64,000 nt of DNA from Aquatica leii (Eukaryota > Arthropoda > Insecta > Coleoptera > Lampyridae): assembly GCA_035610365.1 (NCBI GenBank), contig CM069432.1, forward strand, positions 167,212,035 to 167,276,034. The letters run 5' to 3'. Under the pieces are notes generated by a model, which saw nothing but the letters and a program-made list of their open reading frames with translations, was not told where the DNA came from and searched no databases. Made by a program: the position numbers and the translations under genes. This document shows positions 11,972 through 58,101 of the stretch, in pieces; position 1 is the stretch's first letter; each line of letters starts with the position of its first letter.

Positions 11972-14900
11972 TCAAATTAATTTCTCTTTTTTTGTCTACG
12001 TTGTCCAACGATGAGTCATAAAACACCTCTCGCTATTACGATTATAATATACTTTTCTTTAATTGACAGGTTTTATTTCTTTTAAGTCTTCTCGTCTTTA
12101 GCGTAAGATTTCAAACGGTAAAAACAAATTATTTTAGTTCTATCTCTTGACATTTTTTTGATTATGACAAATTAAGTCGTTAATGTACTTTGATAATGAT
12201 ATCCTCTTCCTCAAGTATTCTTGAGTATTGGTAAAAAATTTTTTAGTGTCTGAGAGTTGGGCAGCCATACTGAATAATAATTAGAGCTTTTCTCATTTGC
12301 TGTATTTAATAAAGTTTTCATACAACAATAGCTAACGGGATATGATATGATTTATTTTTTTATTAACAAGACCAAGTTGTTACATTTTATTTTTTGTTCA
12401 CAATATATTACCATACTTAGTTTTTCATAGTAACAATTATAACATTACAAATTAGATATAATCAAGTGCTATGGTATAGATATTAGGAAAGCCATCTAAT
12501 GGTTTATAAGAATAACTAAATCTATTAAAACTATACAATTTACGTACAATGTTTATCTATTCACACACTCTAGTATATTACCAATCTTCAAGCAAGTGCA
12601 AACCTACTTAAATTTGAACAATTTAAGGGCTCCCCTTTTTCAAGGCATCTGTATAAATGTTGATGTACTTATACAGATGTTACTGGACCAATAAAATTTT
12701 AAATACCATCGATGTATTTTTTGATATTTTTTTTATTTTTGAAATTTGAAAACACTGAAATGTAATCAATTTACGAAATGAATAGAAGGGTTAGCCAATG
12801 CAAAGATTGTGAATTATATTTACGGTAGATTTTTTTAATATACGTTTATAGTTTGTATAATACACAACATTTGAACATCTTTTATAGACATTATATACAA
12901 CATACAAGGTAATTAGAAGAATAATATCAGTAGTTGTAAGCGAGTAACACAACATCGTTTGGAAAATATAGGTTTTATGGAAAACAACCTTTAGACCGTT
13001 TTCTAGACCTAATTGGCTTCCTAATCTAGATAAAAGTTTTCCTGAAAAATATTGGTTAAGTACTATCTATGGTTGGGCATTTTCTCGGTCTCGGAATTTA
13101 GAAATTTGTGCACAACGTAAATTCGTTAAATTTAAAAGTAACCTATTTATTTAAAAATCTAAAATACTATAGCGCAAAAACATTTATGACATCTTTAGTA
13201 AAATTGTTTTTTCCCCTAATGATGCGATAATCATTTTATACAAAATTAAAGTTAAAGATGATAAAATCTTTAACTTCTATAAGCTATCGAGAATAACTAT
13301 TGTCATATGTTCTATATCCGGATAAATCTTTACACGTTGGGTGCATTCTTACAAATTATGGATATGACACTCGGTATAGTGTACCAAACTTCTAAACTTT
13401 GTGTTACTTTTTATCTAACAGTAATCCATGCATATTTCTAATATGCTGCTTGCTACCTCGTACATTCTCTTTCATAAAAATTAAAAACTAATTAGTTAAC
13501 GTAAGGTAAGACATAAATATTATACAAATTCAGGGTATTCTGTGCCAACGCTGTTTTAATACCCTGTATCTGTTAGTTTTCTATCGATCACTTACAGCTA
13601 AGATGATTAGTTGCAGTTTAGAAACGCCTCTGATTTGAAATACGATAAATAAGAGATTCTTATCTAAATATTTTAAACGCATTATCAATTAATGATAGTA
13701 CTATAGGACTAAGTAAAAATCTATAATTATGAATTCCAATATCAAAATGCTAATGACTAAACTCTATATATCACTGTTAATATTGACGAGTTAGCCATTT
13801 TATAGATGCCATTGTAAATTTTCATAATTAACTATTGTTGAATTTGGTGCTGCTTAAATTGATTGAGGATTTCTAAACTGCAGCTTAATAATGACAGATG
13901 ATTTTAAGTTGGGTGTACATCAACGGGTATTACAATTACATGATAAATGCGAAAAATTTAAACAAACAATTTGTCTTAGTGTTTGAACATTAGCAAAGCC
14001 AGATTCCTAAAAATGATTTTTTAAATCTATTACTTTCAAATAATTTTAATTTTATTAATATTTTATGAAATTAGGATACATCGATGCGATATGATAATGA
14101 TATTTTTTATTAACAGGAACTGCTAAGCATATTATATTAGATTTACGATAATTACGCGTATATAGTTTTAGCCAAAAATAATTCTGTTAAATTTCGAATT
14201 TTATGATTGTGCATAAAAATACAGTTCCAAAGTTAATACTGCAAACATCATTATTGTACAATTACATTGGGGTTAATGCGACATATGGGTTTCCACAATA
14301 CACTTTTAATACTTATATAACTTGGAATAAATTTTAACATATCAACAAATACGTAGAATTTATTATCTCGTCAAGAAATGTGAACTTAGTCGAGGAATTC
14401 CTGAAAGTTAAAAATGAATTAGTAAAGTTTTGAAAGTGTGACTTTTTAATGTAAAATATTGATAAAACATAATTGTATAAAGTATAACGTATTTTATGTG
14501 GTGCTATTTAATTTAGATACAGTTGTAATCTAAAATATTTTGCGTTGTATTAAAAAAAAACAGTAAAAGGTTACAAATACAATGGAAAAACTGTCACATC
14601 CCAGAGAGCGAAGTGGGTGCTTGAATGTAGGTAGGTTGCAAAATGATGGATAAAAATGAATTCACTCATCTGCAGAATACAGCATTAGGACGACGTATCA
14701 TTCATCATTATAAATTGAAATTGTAGAAGTTGAAGTCACGGGCGAGGACTATTCAAAAATATAATGAAGTATATCAAAACGTGGTGGTAAAAGGGATGAA
14801 AAGGATTATTACACATCGGAAGGAGAAATTATTAATAGTGGGGAAGAGAGTGATCGCCGTGATGAATAAAGCACAAGACTATGATATGATCATCTTAAAC

Positions 14901-15440
14901 ATTACATATTTTGTCACCAATCAAATTGAAACAAATAAAAGGAGACATTTATATGTATGAGTAATATAGTATCTGCAAAGGACAAACAGTGATTAAACAT
15001 AGTGAGGAAAAGTATTTATTTTCATAAATATTTCTGTTTCTGCTTAATTTCTTATTATTTTGTTTTATTTTTTTTAATAAACTGCTTCTAAACGTTTACA
15101 AATAAGCTTTATGATTATGATGGTATATTAAAAACATGTTTAGCTACGAGTTGATTTAGCATTGTTATTGTGCGGTGGGGAAGAACCGAGTGCTTGATAG
15201 CTACACTGTAAATAAACATTAAAGTACAAAGGAATTCATTGGATTAGGTAACATACAAAGAAAAAGTAAGTTTTGAAAATATATAAGAAATAAATAACAA
15301 CGCCTATAGATAAGTTTATTACAACTGAAATGTTCACTTGAGTTGTAATGCTTTACGCCGCGTCTGAATAGACAATCTAAACGGCATAAACATCCAAGTT
15401 GAATTTTAATTATTACGGTTACGATATACAAAAAAACCAT
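11972..15440. other. Intergenic AT-rich DNA, no supported gene
   Basis: No coding region was recognised. The 76-codon frame at 14730-14960 and the 73-codon frame at 15219-15440 have no family resemblance. The only structure noted is the hairpin at 12646-12679. Confidence 0.5.
12646..12679. repeat. Perfect 11-bp stem hairpin
   Basis: CATCTGTATAA and its exact inverse TTATACAGATG are separated by 12 nt. The flanks do not extend the pairing well, so a microRNA precursor is not supported. Confidence 0.4.
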
Positions 15441-16235
15441 AAGCCTTAAATTATTTTAAACATAAACAGCACGTCAAAAAAGTTACTGTATTGAAAAAGT
15501 GCAGAAGAAGGAAAAGAAAAGAAAACGAAAACCGTCAGTAAACCAAAAAAGTCAAGATACCACTGCAACAAACGCTAGAAAAATAGAAAAGCAAGGGGCC
15601 ATATAGAACACGAGTGAAAGTTAAAGAAGAGAGCAACCTGAAAAAAATAACGAAAAACGTGATGAAAGATATTGAGATAATTAAAAAAGATAAAAAAGAA
15701 TACAAAAAAATAACTAAATGAAAAAATTGCTATGATGAAATGAAAAATAAACGATATGGGAAAAAATAAAACAAATAGAAAGATAACAAAAGAAAAAAAA
15801 ACATAGTAGGTAAGGAAAATAAATTTAAGTTCAAAATGAAACACTTAAAAGTGAATGTAAAAGCAAATGAAGCGTATAAGTAAAAGTGTAAGCAAAGGAA
15901 ATTGAAAATAACAACAGTTAAAGTGATACATTGAAAGAAAATTAAAAGATAAAGAAATAAACGGGAGTTAAAGAAACACAATATTTTATAGACAATGAAC
16001 TTACGAAAAAGGAAACAAAAACATAATAGGAATTAAGGGACTTGAAATATCAGAAAAAGGAAAAAGAGAATAACCAAAGGGTACCATAAAATTTATGAAT
16101 AATAGCTGGAGAAACAAAGAATTTCTATTAAGGAACCGAAAGAAAGTGGCGACAATGGATTACTATAAACAAGAGAGTGACATAAAAAATAGATGTGTGG
16201 GCGCAGGCAGGTGTAGTAGAGCCTTTACTTACCTT
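15440..16235. other. Purine-rich low-complexity stretch
   Basis: The plus strand is strongly biased to A and G, with long AAAGAAA-type runs. The minus strand therefore gives Phe/Leu-rich open frames (15575-15981) that I regard as artefacts. No gene is supported. Confidence 0.5.
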
Positions 16236-16239
16236 ATAT

Positions 16240-16790
16240 ATAAGAGAATTGTACTGTAGGGAATCAATCTAGTCAACATAACATATAAAACTTTGGAAAA
16301 GATTATAAGAAACAGAATAGAAAAATATACAGATGAAGTTATTTTAGAGTACTAAGAGATATTTAGAGAAGGACGATTTACATCAGACTAAAGAAAGCAA
16401 TCGAATTTGGCTTACAGGGTAGTACAAACAAAATAAAATTTTCTAAAATGATAGGTGGGCGGAAAGTAAGATAACGTCAACACTTACAAGTTACCATGAT
16501 TGAAGGGAAGATGTAATATTTTGAAAATAGCAGACAATTCAAATAGTTAGGAATCACAATAGCCAAAAAAAGTTAATAAAATTGAAAATATGGACAGGAA
16601 AGGAACATTTAAAAAAATTAAGTCGAAATTAAGAGTAATAAAGATACAAGCGACACTAAATGAGAATTTTAAGAAAGAAAAAAGATCGTTTATGGAGGAA
16701 CAAGAGGCAATGAAGCTAAGTAGAGACGAACCAATAAAGAAAGGACAGAAATCTATAGAAAAATGACAATTACTTAAAGAATTATAACTA
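16240..16790 (+). mobile_element. Degraded LINE reverse-transcriptase fragment
   Basis: The plus strand reads GINLVNITYKTLEKIIRNRI, then EIFREGRFTSD, matching the NYRGI.LL.T.YK...KI...R......E.Q.GFR.GRST.D region of non-LTR reverse transcriptases. Further on, FKLGIT-like and later pieces fit the post-catalytic region. Stops and frame changes are frequent, so it is old. Its right edge touches the satellite element at 16782. Confidence 0.55.
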
Positions 16791-17263
16791 GTGCTGGGCG
16801 ATACGGAATTTTGTGAATCGGAATATCGATACGTATCGAAATATCGATACGTATCGAAATATCGACATGAATCGGTAATCGGTATACCCAATACGTATCT
16901 AAATATCAATGTATCTGTGTAGTACCTAGTATGGTTTTGATTTCTGTTTTTTTTATAATAACCTTTACCAATTACTATAACATTTGAGGTAAACATGGAT
17001 TCTTGACGTATCGAAACATCGATACGTATCGAAATATCGACATGTATCGGAATATCGACATGTATCGGAATATCGATACGTATCGAAATATCGATACGTA
17101 TCGAAATATGGAAACGTATTGGTATATCGATACGTATCGAAATATCGATACGCATCGAAATATCTATATTTCGATATATCGATACGAGCTTGTGGTTTGT
17201 ATCGGCGTATCGATACGCCCGACGTATCGATATATCGATACAACGACCCAGGACTAATTATAA
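16782..17263. repeat. CGATACGTATCG satellite bounded by inverted termini
   Basis: An 18-bp unit close to CGATACGTATCGAAATAT, itself partly palindromic, repeats with variants (TCGACATG, GGAATATC) at about 16830-16890 and 17010-17245. An 85-bp unrelated spacer separates the two blocks. The whole is framed by TTATAACTAGTGCTGGGCG on the left and the near-inverse CGACCCAGGACTAATTATAA on the right. Long artefactual frames rich in Arg-Ile-Asp-Ile or Tyr-Arg-Asn-Ile-Asp arise from it on both strands. It looks like a non-autonomous element with an internal minisatellite. Confidence 0.7.
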
Positions 17264-17401
17264 CACAAAGAGGCTGAATTGAATCAACGCGATTTAGGAT
17301 ATTATTGAAATCCGTATAAAAAATTAAAATTTCGTATATCGAAACATTTTTGAACCTTGACCATATTCAAGATGATTTCAGAAACAAAAGAATAAAATTT
17401 T

Positions 17402-17810
17402 AATAAAGTGATTCAAATCTTAAGTCTTGACAACCATATTAACATTTATTTTTATTTTCTTTGTTCTTAATTAATTTGGCGACATGTTTCGGCTTGTAAA
17501 AGTAGCCTTCTTCAGGAGTAGTAAAATTGAATTAAGTAGTACATATAACTAATGTCAGGTGAAAATTATTGATTAACACATTCAAGAATTAAACAAGAAC
17601 ACTTCTTAAACGAAAAGAGTGTACATAATTAATGAATAAGGTAAAATTATTACATGTTAACATACAGACACACAAACAAAATTTTGTTATAAATTTGTTA
17701 TAAATAATTGTTTTACAAGCCGAAACATGTCGCCAAATTAATTAAGAGCAAAGAAAATAAAAATAAATGTTAATATGGTTGTCAAGACTTAAGATTTGAA
17801 TCACTTTATT
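17402..17810. repeat. Large inverted repeat, two ~100-bp arms
   Basis: The left arm (17402-17501) and right arm (17711-17810) are near-perfect inverses, with about one mismatch seen, around a 209-bp spacer. Each arm contains GGCGACATGTTTCGGCTTGT or its inverse. On the minus strand the left arm extends into CTGAAGA, a GGCT/AGCC stem and GAAAC, which resembles a hammerhead-ribozyme core as found in Penelope-like elements but with CUGAAGA in place of CUGAUGA. Confidence 0.75.
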
Positions 17811-18309
17811 AAACTTCAACCATACTCGATGGGTCCATTTTTTAAATTAATAAAATTTTAGTCAAAGATCAGATATAAATATAAAGGTAAACGAGGGAAA
17901 TCGGAGTCAGTGTAATGATAAATAAAGTTCAATTGTCATTGCGAACGATTACAGTATATATAAATTAATTTAATAAGTTGTCGTCTATCTTTTTGACCAA
18001 TAATGAATACGTTATATTTGTATATGTACGCACTATCCTCCTCTTCTGGTTCCTCCACCACGTACCTAACTATTCCTTTCATATAATCTTAATTTTTGTA
18101 ACTCTCAAAAATTGTAACCCTTTAACTAAATTTTTTTTTCTTTAAATAGGTTAAAATGTTCTTTAGGTATAAACGTTAAAGGTTGCTGAAAATAATATAA
18201 AACTTATATATTACTTTCGATTTTCATTATGGTGTTGATGAAAATATATATTATTGGTCACATTTAAAAATTATGTAATATTTCTAAGTAATGAATATAA
18301 ATTAAATGA

Positions 18310-18315
18310 TTTATT
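18310..18315 (-). terminator. Candidate Syt1 poly(A) signal
   Basis: AATAAA on the minus strand about 60 nt after the Syt1 stop. Many Syt1 transcripts have long 3' UTRs, so other downstream sites are equally possible. Confidence 0.3.
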
Positions 18316-18374
18316 ACCGGTATTGTCAATAAACAAAAAACGCTTACTTTATGATAACGACAATTTTGTAGTAT

Positions 18375-52669
<34,295 letters not shown>

Positions 52670-54124
52670 ATTTCTGTAACAAACATTTTAAGTCAGGATT
52701 ATTTTTTCAAAAAACGTCTACATAAAATAAGGCTGTTGCTTGTACTAAAAAAACGTTACTGATATACATTTCCTTTACAAATTATGATAAGATTCTAATT
52801 TCCGGCTTTATTAATTAACAAACAGTAAAGTCTTAAATTACTGTATTACATTTCATATACTTAGTAAAAGATTTTAAGTATACTAATAAATAACGATATT
52901 ATTGATTTATATAGAACTTCTATAACTTTTGTAGTTTTCGGAATCGTACTTATAAATTATTCTATTAGTACCAATATAAGAAATATACTTATTTAGTTAA
53001 AGTTTTTAATGTAATCTCATTCTAGTCTGCATTTTTCTGACAACTATAAAGTCAATAAAATTTAGTTAATTGAAATATAATATTTACTTGAACTTGAATT
53101 TGCACAATGCTTTTTTTTAGAAATGAATATGCTTTTAAAAGAAAAAAACTAAAGACTTATAACATTTTTTATTGATTTTAATACAAAAACATTTTCAATT
53201 ATATTTATTTTAAATTTTATTTTGACATTAAAAAAAAATTAACGTAGTATTACAAAATTTTAGCATTTTTTTGCGATTAATTGTATGTATACTTACTTAT
53301 CACATTATTTAATTTAATAGTTAACATTTATTTTAATGATGAATGTACGTTTTTCTACTACAATTAAAATTTGGTTCGTATAAATAATTGATAATGATAA
53401 GAATTGGTAACTAGAGTTACTCAGAATAATAAAATAGCACTGTCTATAAATAGACTATCCTTGTTTGACTACTTTTATTTTTATAAGAACAGCAAAGGAA
53501 ATAATGTTTAGTGTTTACACGATTTATGGTTAGTAGATATTATTGTTTTTAAATCAATAGCGAATACTAAGCGCTAATTAAACTAACTTCTAATGTTGTC
53601 TAGGAAATATTATTATAGTAACATGATTTTTACATATAAGGTTTATTGCTTTCGTTAATGTGAACTAAGAAAACATAACATTTCATAACATACTATCTAC
53701 ATAATAGACAAGATTTATTTTCGTCTCTACTTATGGGTTTCTAAAGTTTTTTGAGTAAATGATATAGTATTCAAATTGAACTAAGATAAGTCTCAAGTTT
53801 CAAATATCAGTTTACTCGTTGATTATTGACAATCATTAAAAAGTAAAACTTGTAGCGTATTTGATCTTTTAAAACCAAGAATTCGATTTAAATAAAATTT
53901 CTCATTTAATTGAATTTTCTACAGTAGTTATTTAAGAATAATGTAATAAATGTAATCAAATTTTAAATTTATCATATTACAGTAATTGTAGTTATGTAAG
54001 TGAGTACCTTATAATGTCAACATAAAAAAATACACTTAACTTGTTGATAGTTTTTTACATTAATTAATGTATTTAAATTATTGTCAACCAAAAAAATTAA
54101 TACAAATGTTGATAATTTAGGTAA

Positions 54125-54193
54125 TACAGCGCTTCAGCTAAATGAATGTCTCCCCCGCTGGGCTTGCTTTTAAAACAAAGCTGTTGCATTGTA
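54125..54193. repeat. Decayed copy of the 26112 nested palindrome
   Basis: TACAGCGCTTCAGCTAAATG and the following CCCGCTGGGCTTGCTTTT and AAACAAAGCTGTTGCATTGT align with 26112-26179 along the whole 68 nt, but the palindrome has decayed. The flanks also match weakly. Confidence 0.6.
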
Positions 54194-54338
54194 AAATACA
54201 ACTACTCACGCGTAAATGTAAATAAGTACTAATAATGTTAACTGAAAAAACATAAATTAGGCGTTTAAGATTATCGAGTAACCTACTAACTCTGGTAAGT
54301 TACTCGTTAGATAGTAAATGAAAGGAAAATTAATTCAC

Positions 54339-54452
54339 TTAATAGAGAAACAACACCGCTTTGTTTTTGTTTTTAGTAATGGGATTTTTGAAACGATGTC
54401 TAATAAATAATCTGTCTTTGCACGTTGGAACACAACACTTTACGTAACCCAT
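54339..54452 (-). pseudogene. THAP-like zinc finger start
   Basis: The 37-codon frame from the ATG at 54452 begins MGYVKCCVPTCKDR and continues IRHRFKNPIT. A Cys-x-x-Cys start (within CCVPTC) followed by an HRFP-like step is typical of THAP domains. It is truncated after about 37 residues, so the second metal-ligand pair is missing. It may be a transposon remnant. Confidence 0.35.
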
Positions 54453-54759
54453 TGCACTTTGACAGTAAATAACATTTTTTTTAATACACCAAATGTCACT
54501 TATACAAACAGAATATAAATTACAAAAACTTTGTCGCTTCAACCATTGCTAAACTAAACCATCTAACGAGTACATAATTTGTATCATAGATTTAGTTAAA
54601 CCTAACCTAACCTATGACAAAATTCATAAAACGAGTTTTTGGTAATCTATTTTATCAACATTAAACGCGCAGAGCGTACTTTTTATTTTACAAGCGTAAG
54701 TAAATAATCGTCACGTGATAGATACGAATGTATCTCATTTGCGTAAACCGTCTAGTGGT

Positions 54760-55370
54760 ATTATGTTTATAGAAAGATCAAAAGTATTAAGCATTGGTGA
54801 TGACACTAGAGAAAAAACTACAGTTAAAAAGATTTCTCGTGATTATTCATAGTTACGTCGTAATGATGTCTTGACTATCTTCCAAAGAAGTAAGTTAATG
54901 TTTGCTGTAAACGACACTAGATGCATTATACTATACGTATCTGACAACGAGTTAGTCGACGTTTTACACGAAACACATATCCTAATTTGCCACGGCGGGA
55001 GATATGATCAAATGTTTATGGAATCATTACAAAAACAACTTGATGGGATGCGATGCACAAAATATTTTAGCTGTGATCATGAAAAAACGGTACAAAAAAT
55101 CTGTATGCTAAATCTTAGTTCACTTTTTGTCTCAATAATATTTTAGAGCACAGGGATATACTTAAAAATACTTAAATATTAATACGTACTATTACAAATC
55201 TCAAATTTGCAATCAACTGGGACAGGCTAAAAAGTAGCTGTAAAAAGGGTTGCGGCACATCAAAATGTTTGTGCTTTAGAAATAAGATATTATGTAATTC
55301 AAAGTGTCACTTCAGCTTGTTTTGCAAGAATAAATAAATTATATTCGGATTCGGAAAACGAAGCATAGAT
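54760..55370 (+). mobile_element. Integrase-type element fossil (KRBA2-like)
   Basis: The plus strand reads KVLSIGDDTREKTTVKK, then VSDNELVDVLHETHILICHG followed by GRYDQMF. This matches the zinc-binding HxxH.G.GGR region of integrases of the KRBA2/SCAND3-like type (Ginger- or Gypsy-derived). A Cys-rich end, SSCKKGCGTSKCLCFRNKIL, follows near 55230-55310, typical of the C-terminus of the same proteins. The catalytic core between them is absent. Broken fossil. Confidence 0.5.
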
Positions 55371-56898
55371 ATTTGAATGCTAAATCTTTAATGTTAAATC
55401 ATATACTTTTACTTTTGTTTACAATTTTTCATTTGGTAAAACCAAAAAAATTAAAAAAATAAAATTCTATTGAAAAACAAATCGAAGTGCACTTACATTT
55501 AAGGGTTATTAAATTTTATTTATTTTATAAGTGATTATAAAATGACTAATTGGAAACAGAATTTTATTTAGTTTAACAAAAAAAAAACACAAAATTACAA
55601 CAATAATAGAAAATTATAGCAAATGCTCAAACAAACCACCATTTACTGGTAAACAATACCCTACCTGTTGTAAAATTTCCGTCTAACATTTGCTAATTGA
55701 TATTATGATATTTTGTCACACTGGGCTTGTAAACATGATAAATAAAAAAGCTTATTCCAAAAATAAAAAGCAAATCGATTAAAATATCATTTTTTTATAA
55801 ACATATTTATAGTCTATCTTGTTAAGATATAAAGGCTCTAGCCGGGTAAGAAGGTCCTCATGATCCCGCTCGGCAATTTGATTGACACTTTTTTCATATC
55901 TTTGTGTGTAAAAAACATAATTATTTCCAAAGTATCCGGTTGCAATACTCGCATTAGACTTTCTTATAGCATAAAACATAAAACCCGTTTTTTTGTGTAA
56001 TACCAAAAAAATAACAAAAGATTGTACATATGTACAATATTTCTGTTATTATGTGATATACATAAATATATCATATAGCTTGTAATTATATCATTATTAA
56101 AGCGTTTTATATTGTTTTTTATCAATTTTGAATGAAAAAAAGCTGTATGAAGATACTTTAACAGACTTATTTAAAATATGCAAATAGCAAAAATCGAGTA
56201 GACGACGAAAAGATTTTTTCCCTTATTGCAATGAAGTTACTTATTAAAGTTCTGATACGCGATGGCGCCTACTGTATTACAGATACGTGTCGTAAAACTT
56301 AACAATTTACGTTTTTCTTTACGTTGCCTTATAATAGAATTTTTGGTTTAAAATTTTATTCATTGTTGAATTGTTTATAAAGTTGCTTACTAAGCAAACG
56401 TGACACAACTCTTTTTACTAAAAATTAATAGTTAAAAAAAAATCTATAGAATTTATTTTAGATGTTGTCAATTTTTACATTTGCATAAATAGGAAATTTA
56501 AATTTTTTCAGTTTTCTTAAAATTAATTAAATATGAATATAAAAAATTATTTCATGATTTTGTTATATTAAACAGGTTGATTGGTATAAACAGTATTTTC
56601 TTATAACTATTTTATAAACAGAAATATTTTACGTATAACAATTATGATAATTATATTGATACAAGCTATTTTTCTAACCTAATTAAAGCTAAAAAATACC
56701 TATTCGAAATTCAGTTGGGCGATTTTAGAGTGCTATGCTAAAAAACAAACAACGCGACAAAAATAACCTTAGGTATATGCATCAGAACCCAACAGCTACA
56801 TTTACTATTATTCAATGTAATACACCTTACAAATTTAATGAATAATTAAGTACGTAACTTAAACAAAGTTACAGTCTCTAATTTAATGTATCATGTTA

Positions 56899-58101
56899 AT
56901 GCCCGTATTCATAAAAGCAAGTTATATATTTAACCCGGCATTTTCCGGTAATGGCAGTTAAAATAACCCACTACAAACATTTTCGTATTCATAAACAACG
57001 ATTATATGTAACCGGCAGTTAAATCCGACATTAAATTAATGGCCGATAATTCTTGGATTATATTATTTAAGTCGACATTTGTCTCATTTTTTTGACAGTT
57101 TGTAAAGTTACGTTTACAATTGATATACGTTCACTGTCATAAGGCGACTTGTGTTAAGTAAATAAATTCTTAATTTTTGAAGCAAACATGATGACAGGAT
57201 TCTCAATGGCAACAGACATCTTATCATTTATATCGTGAATTGTTTCTTTGATGTCTATTGGTACAGGTTCCATGGTGTGTTTTGTGAAATACTGTCGAAC
57301 GCATTATCGTCAGGGCGAAATTGCTCTTTTAACATACTTATCAGTCTTTCCCCACAAGGACCCAAATTTTTTGTCAAACTGCCCCCGCCAGTCTTATAGA
57401 ATTCAGCTTATAACAATTAATATTTGATTAATTCTCGATTACAGCATTTTGTTTTAACTGTGTTCTAACACAAAATCGCTATGCTTTGGTACGAGCTTCA
57501 ATAGATGTATTTGTCTTACCTTATCATCTGCATTTTGCTTTCTTGTCTTTTTTTTTAAATTATCATAGCACGTTTTAAGTTGACCAGCACTCCTCGAAGC
57601 CCCCAAAGCAGACGCATTGAATTCATCGGCAATTCTTTGCCAACAATCATTTTTATCTTTTACTGTTGATCCATCAGTCTTTTTATTTTCAACGATAACA
57701 ATAAATTTTGAAACTACATCTATTAGTAAACTAATTTCATTATCAGAAAAGTTTTTGCCTTTCTGCCGTTTAATCAAACTCATTTTAAATGAAAATCAAA
57801 TAACAACAATAATAATAACAAGATTGGAACGGATAGAATATTTATACAAACGCGAACGAATGCTAAACAAACAAGATTATTTTTGACGGCGTGGTCTGAA
57901 CCAATCAGCTGTTTCACAATTGCATAAAAAGTCCCTAGTAGTTACTAGAATTTAATGTAGGATTGTTTAACGAGCGTTTACAAATCTCGGTTTAAATAAC
58001 TCAAATTTTGTTTGGGAATACTGATTAATTTTTAATGTTCATTATATTTAAATGCTACATTTGGTAATGCACGATTTAATTGACGTTTATGAATATGGGC
58101 C
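56899..58101 (-). mobile_element. Non-autonomous PIF/Harbinger transposon with a Myb gene
   Basis: The ends GCCCGTATTCATAAA (from 56901) and the inverse of TTTATGAATATGGGCC (to 58101) are Harbinger-type inverted termini. TTA stands at both flanks (56896-56898 and 58102-58104), with one extra base on the left. The subterminal motif CGTATTCATAAA recurs about 80 bp in, together with (A)ACCGGCAGTTAAA-like repeats, which may be protein-binding sites. The only gene inside is the Myb/SANT protein; there is no transposase in the 1.2 kb. Confidence 0.7.
57255..57783 (-). CDS. Harbinger Myb/SANT-like DNA-binding protein, two exons
   Basis: Exon 1 (57520-57783) starts ATG and encodes 88 residues: KGKNFSDNEISLLIDVVSKF, IVIVENKKTDGSTVKDKNDC, then WQRIADEFNAS and a third helix (GQLKTCYDNLKKKTRK). 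This is the trihelix Myb/SANT-like domain that helps PIF/Harbinger transposases enter the nucleus and bind DNA. The donor AAG|GTAAGA (57519) and acceptor ATAAG (57393) remove a 127-bp intron in phase. Exon 2 (57255-57392) adds TGGGSLTKNLGPCGERLISM to NTPWNLYQ and TAG, giving 133 residues. TGGG after the domain is usual in these proteins. No stop or frame change was seen, so it may still be expressed. Confidence 0.7.

Noticed and set aside
12646-12679. MicroRNA precursor
   Set aside because: The stem is only 11 bp and the flanks do not extend the pairing to a precursor length.
15575-15981. Phe/Leu-rich minus-strand frames resembling membrane proteins
   Set aside because: They mirror a purine-rich low-complexity plus strand; no start context or family match.
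16547-17257. Open frames rich in Arg-Ile-Asp-Ile, Asp-Ser and Tyr-Arg-Asn-Ile-Asp on both strands
   Set aside because: They are translations of the CGATACGTATCG minisatellite, whose 18-bp unit keeps frames open by chance.
16782-17263. CRISPR-like array
   Set aside because: The units are contiguous without unique spacers, and the DNA is clearly animal.
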